A stretch of DNA of 15,084 bases from CALAED01 sp937891035 (GTDB lineage Bacteria > Actinomycetota > Actinomycetes > Streptosporangiales > Streptosporangiaceae), in the NCBI GenBank assembly GCA_035642125.1, contig DASQSZ010000240.1:1-15084 (forward strand). Reading direction: 5' to 3'. This document shows positions 14,384 to 15,084 of this stretch, in pieces. A program made the position numbers and the translations under genes. The notes beneath the pieces were generated by a model. It ran no database searches and was not told the DNA's origin. It saw only the letters and a program-made list of their open reading frames with translations. The stretch's first letter is position 1. Every line of letters begins with the position of its first letter.

Positions 14384-14402
14384 TCGCATGACGACCATGC
14401 GA
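14384..14402. promoter_or_regulatory. Inverted repeat TCGCATG-N5-CATGCGA, operator-like
   Basis: Perfect 7-bp arms around ACGAC. It has the same 7-5-7 geometry as the repeat 109 bp upstream, and the arms share a CGCA core. Confidence 0.4.
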
Positions 14403-14464
14403 CTGGCCAGATCCGGCCATCCGTCTATTCCGCGTCACCGATCCGTCCGTGCGTCACCGCCATC

Positions 14465-14480
14465 GCGGTCGACCGACCGC
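14465..14480. repeat. Short hairpin GCGGTC-GACC-GACCGC
   Basis: Perfect 6-bp stem with a 4-nt loop. It might end a short transcript started at 14316 or be part of a leader structure. Confidence 0.3.
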
Positions 14481-14527
14481 CCACGGGGTTTGCGCAGCGC
14501 CGGACGGGCGATGAGCTACATGACCAG

Positions 14528-14548
14528 CTGGTGATCATCGATCACCAG
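14528..14548. promoter_or_regulatory. 21-bp palindrome CTGGTGATC-ATC-GATCACCAG
   Basis: Perfect 9-bp arms around a 3-bp centre, the strongest dyad in the region. It overlaps a second 10-bp palindrome, ACCAGCTGGT (14523-14532). It is 160 bp upstream of the AraC start, and is probably an operator or a stable hairpin in its leader. Confidence 0.5.
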
Positions 14549-14553
14549 ACCGC

Positions 14554-14572
14554 GCGGTTCTCGTGCGGTTCT
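14554..14572. repeat. Direct repeat GCGGTTCT with 11-bp period
   Basis: Two copies, at 14554-14561 and 14565-14572, one helical turn apart. This spacing is typical of regulators that bind one face of DNA, but two copies could be chance. Confidence 0.3.
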
Positions 14573-14649
14573 GCTGGGAAGGTCGCCCTGACCGCCCCTC
14601 GTAAAGGGCACGACAGTCAACGACGGCGACTACCCGATTCGTTGAATTG

Positions 14650-14678
14650 TTGACCTTTCCAAGTTTAGTCGATTGAAC
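14650..14678 (+). promoter_or_regulatory. Weak candidate promoter of the AraC-family gene
   Basis: TTGACC (14650-14655) is a good -35. At a 17-nt spacing the -10 would be TTGAAC, a poor match, so activator help may be needed. Confidence 0.3.
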
Positions 14679-14693
14679 GATCACGGTCAGCCC

Positions 14694-14702
14694 AGGGAGG
14701 GG
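14694..14702 (+). promoter_or_regulatory. Ribosome binding site of the AraC-family gene
   Basis: AGGGAGGGG, 6 nt before ATG 14709. It decides between that start and the out-of-frame ATG at 14704, which hits a stop after two codons. Confidence 0.75.
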
Positions 14703-14708
14703 CATGCC

Positions 14709-15084
14709 ATGAGCAAGCACGCGGAGCAAAGCGTCCAACGTGTTATTGAAAGCATTTACCGGAACATCGGCGAGCCGATCACCATTGACGACATGGCCCG
14801 CACGGCCATGTTCAGCAAGTTCCATTTTGCCCGGATCTTTCAGCGGACCACGGGGGTCTCGCCGGGGCGTTTCCTGTCAGCGGTGCGGCTCCAGGAGGCC
14901 AAGAAGCTGCTGCTATCGACATCCCTCAGCGTCGCGGACATCAGCCACCAGGTGGGCTATAGCAGCGTTGGCACCTTCAGCTCCCGTTTCAAGCGCAGCG
15001 TCGGCTTGTCGCCGACCGTCTACCGTGAGCTCGGCGGGCACACTCCCCGAATCCACTCCGACAGCCGGCGCTCCGGTGCGCGAA
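14709..15084 (+). CDS. AraC-family transcriptional regulator, 3' end outside the window
   Basis: 125 codons are visible with no stop before the right edge. The translation starts MSKHAEQSVQRVIESIYRNI and contains the complete AraC-type double helix-turn-helix: ITIDDMARTAMFSKFHFARIF (24-44), then LSVADISHQVGYSSVGTFSSRFKRSVGLSPTVYRE (73-107), including the family signature GYSSxxTFxxxFKRxxGLSPxxYR. The DNA-binding domain is at the N-terminus, so a C-terminal sensing or unknown domain probably follows beyond the window. The ATG at 14709 has a strong AGGGAGGGG site. Early codons (CAA, CGT, GTT, ATT, TTT, CAT) are less GC-biased than in neighbouring genes. The dyads upstream are candidate sites for its own control. 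The target genes are unknown. Confidence 0.88.
   Translation, partial: MSKHAEQSVQRVIESIYRNIGEPITIDDMARTAMFSKFHFARIFQRTTGVSPGRFLSAVRLQEAKKLLLSTSLSVADISHQVGYSSVGTFSSRFKRSVGLSPTVYRELGGHTPRIHSDSRRSGAR

Larger units (their letters stand above)
13951..14708. other. 758-bp intergenic region between lacI and the AraC-family gene
   Basis: No convincing gene. A 171-codon frame (14138-14653) exists, but its third-position composition and lack of family features argue against it. The left third holds operator C and two GC hairpins. From about 14220 the DNA is less GC-rich and contains inverted repeats at 14275-14293, 14384-14402, 14465-14480 and 14528-14548, an 11-bp-phased direct repeat at 14554-14572, and candidate promoters at 14289-14316 and 14650-14678. 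Confidence 0.6.

Noticed and set aside
14138..14653. 171-codon open frame between lacI and the AraC gene
   Set aside because: Weak third-position bias compared with real genes here, no family features, and it runs through the palindromes.
1..15084. CRISPR array, insertion sequence, tRNA or rRNA gene
   Set aside because: No regularly spaced repeats, transposase-like protein, terminal inverted repeats or cloverleaf sequence were seen on reading both strands.

Overview
The window is high-GC DNA with G/C-ending codons in nearly every gene, strong AGGAGG-type ribosome binding sites and several GTG starts. Together with the gene families present (actinobacterial GlgC, a YbaB/WXG/CpnT-like cassette, a CUT1 sugar transporter with no ATPase gene, a LacI regulator), this suggests an actinomycete chromosome. 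Streptosporangiaceae or a relative is my guess; it is an inference from protein style, not a search result.

Layout. (1) 1-1181 holds the 3' part of glgC (ADP-glucose pyrophosphorylase), whose start lies left of the window. It converges on a DUF3500 gene (1189-2181, minus). (2) 2394-4088, plus strand: a small pyridoxamine-phosphate-oxidase-fold flavoprotein followed 21 bp later by an acetyl-CoA hydrolase/CoA-transferase family gene, converging on an RNase Z-like metallo-beta-lactamase-fold hydrolase (4119-4919, minus). (3) 4920-5379 is a non-coding gap with a candidate promoter, leading to a tight three-gene cassette at 5380-6711: YbaB/EbfC-like protein, small WXG100/ESAT-6-like protein with a YxxxD motif, and a stand-alone CpnT-type N-terminal domain with hydrophobic C-terminal half but no toxin domain. 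(4) 6785-12654, minus strand: a carbohydrate operon running substrate-binding lipoprotein, two MalF/MalG-type permeases, then a GH78 alpha-L-rhamnosidase. A divergent LacI-family regulator gene follows at 12919-13950. (5) 13951-14708 is a long intergenic stretch with terminator-like hairpins next to lacI and then several operator-like inverted repeats, leading to an AraC-family regulator gene that runs off the right edge.

How it works together. The best-defined unit is region 4. A rhamnose-containing glycoside is probably captured by the lipoprotein, imported by the two permeases using an ATPase encoded elsewhere, and cleaved in the cytoplasm by the rhamnosidase, which has no signal peptide. 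LacI is expected to repress the unit. A TTGACG-17-TACGTT promoter precedes the lipoprotein gene and a CG-centred operator-like dyad sits just downstream of it. A near-perfect 16-bp palindrome lies in front of lacI, and a third site matching the first at 13 of 16 positions begins at the lacI stop codon.

Most novel-looking are the toxin-less type VII-style cassette and the dyad-rich region upstream of the AraC gene. I see no insertion sequence, CRISPR array, tRNA or rRNA gene.
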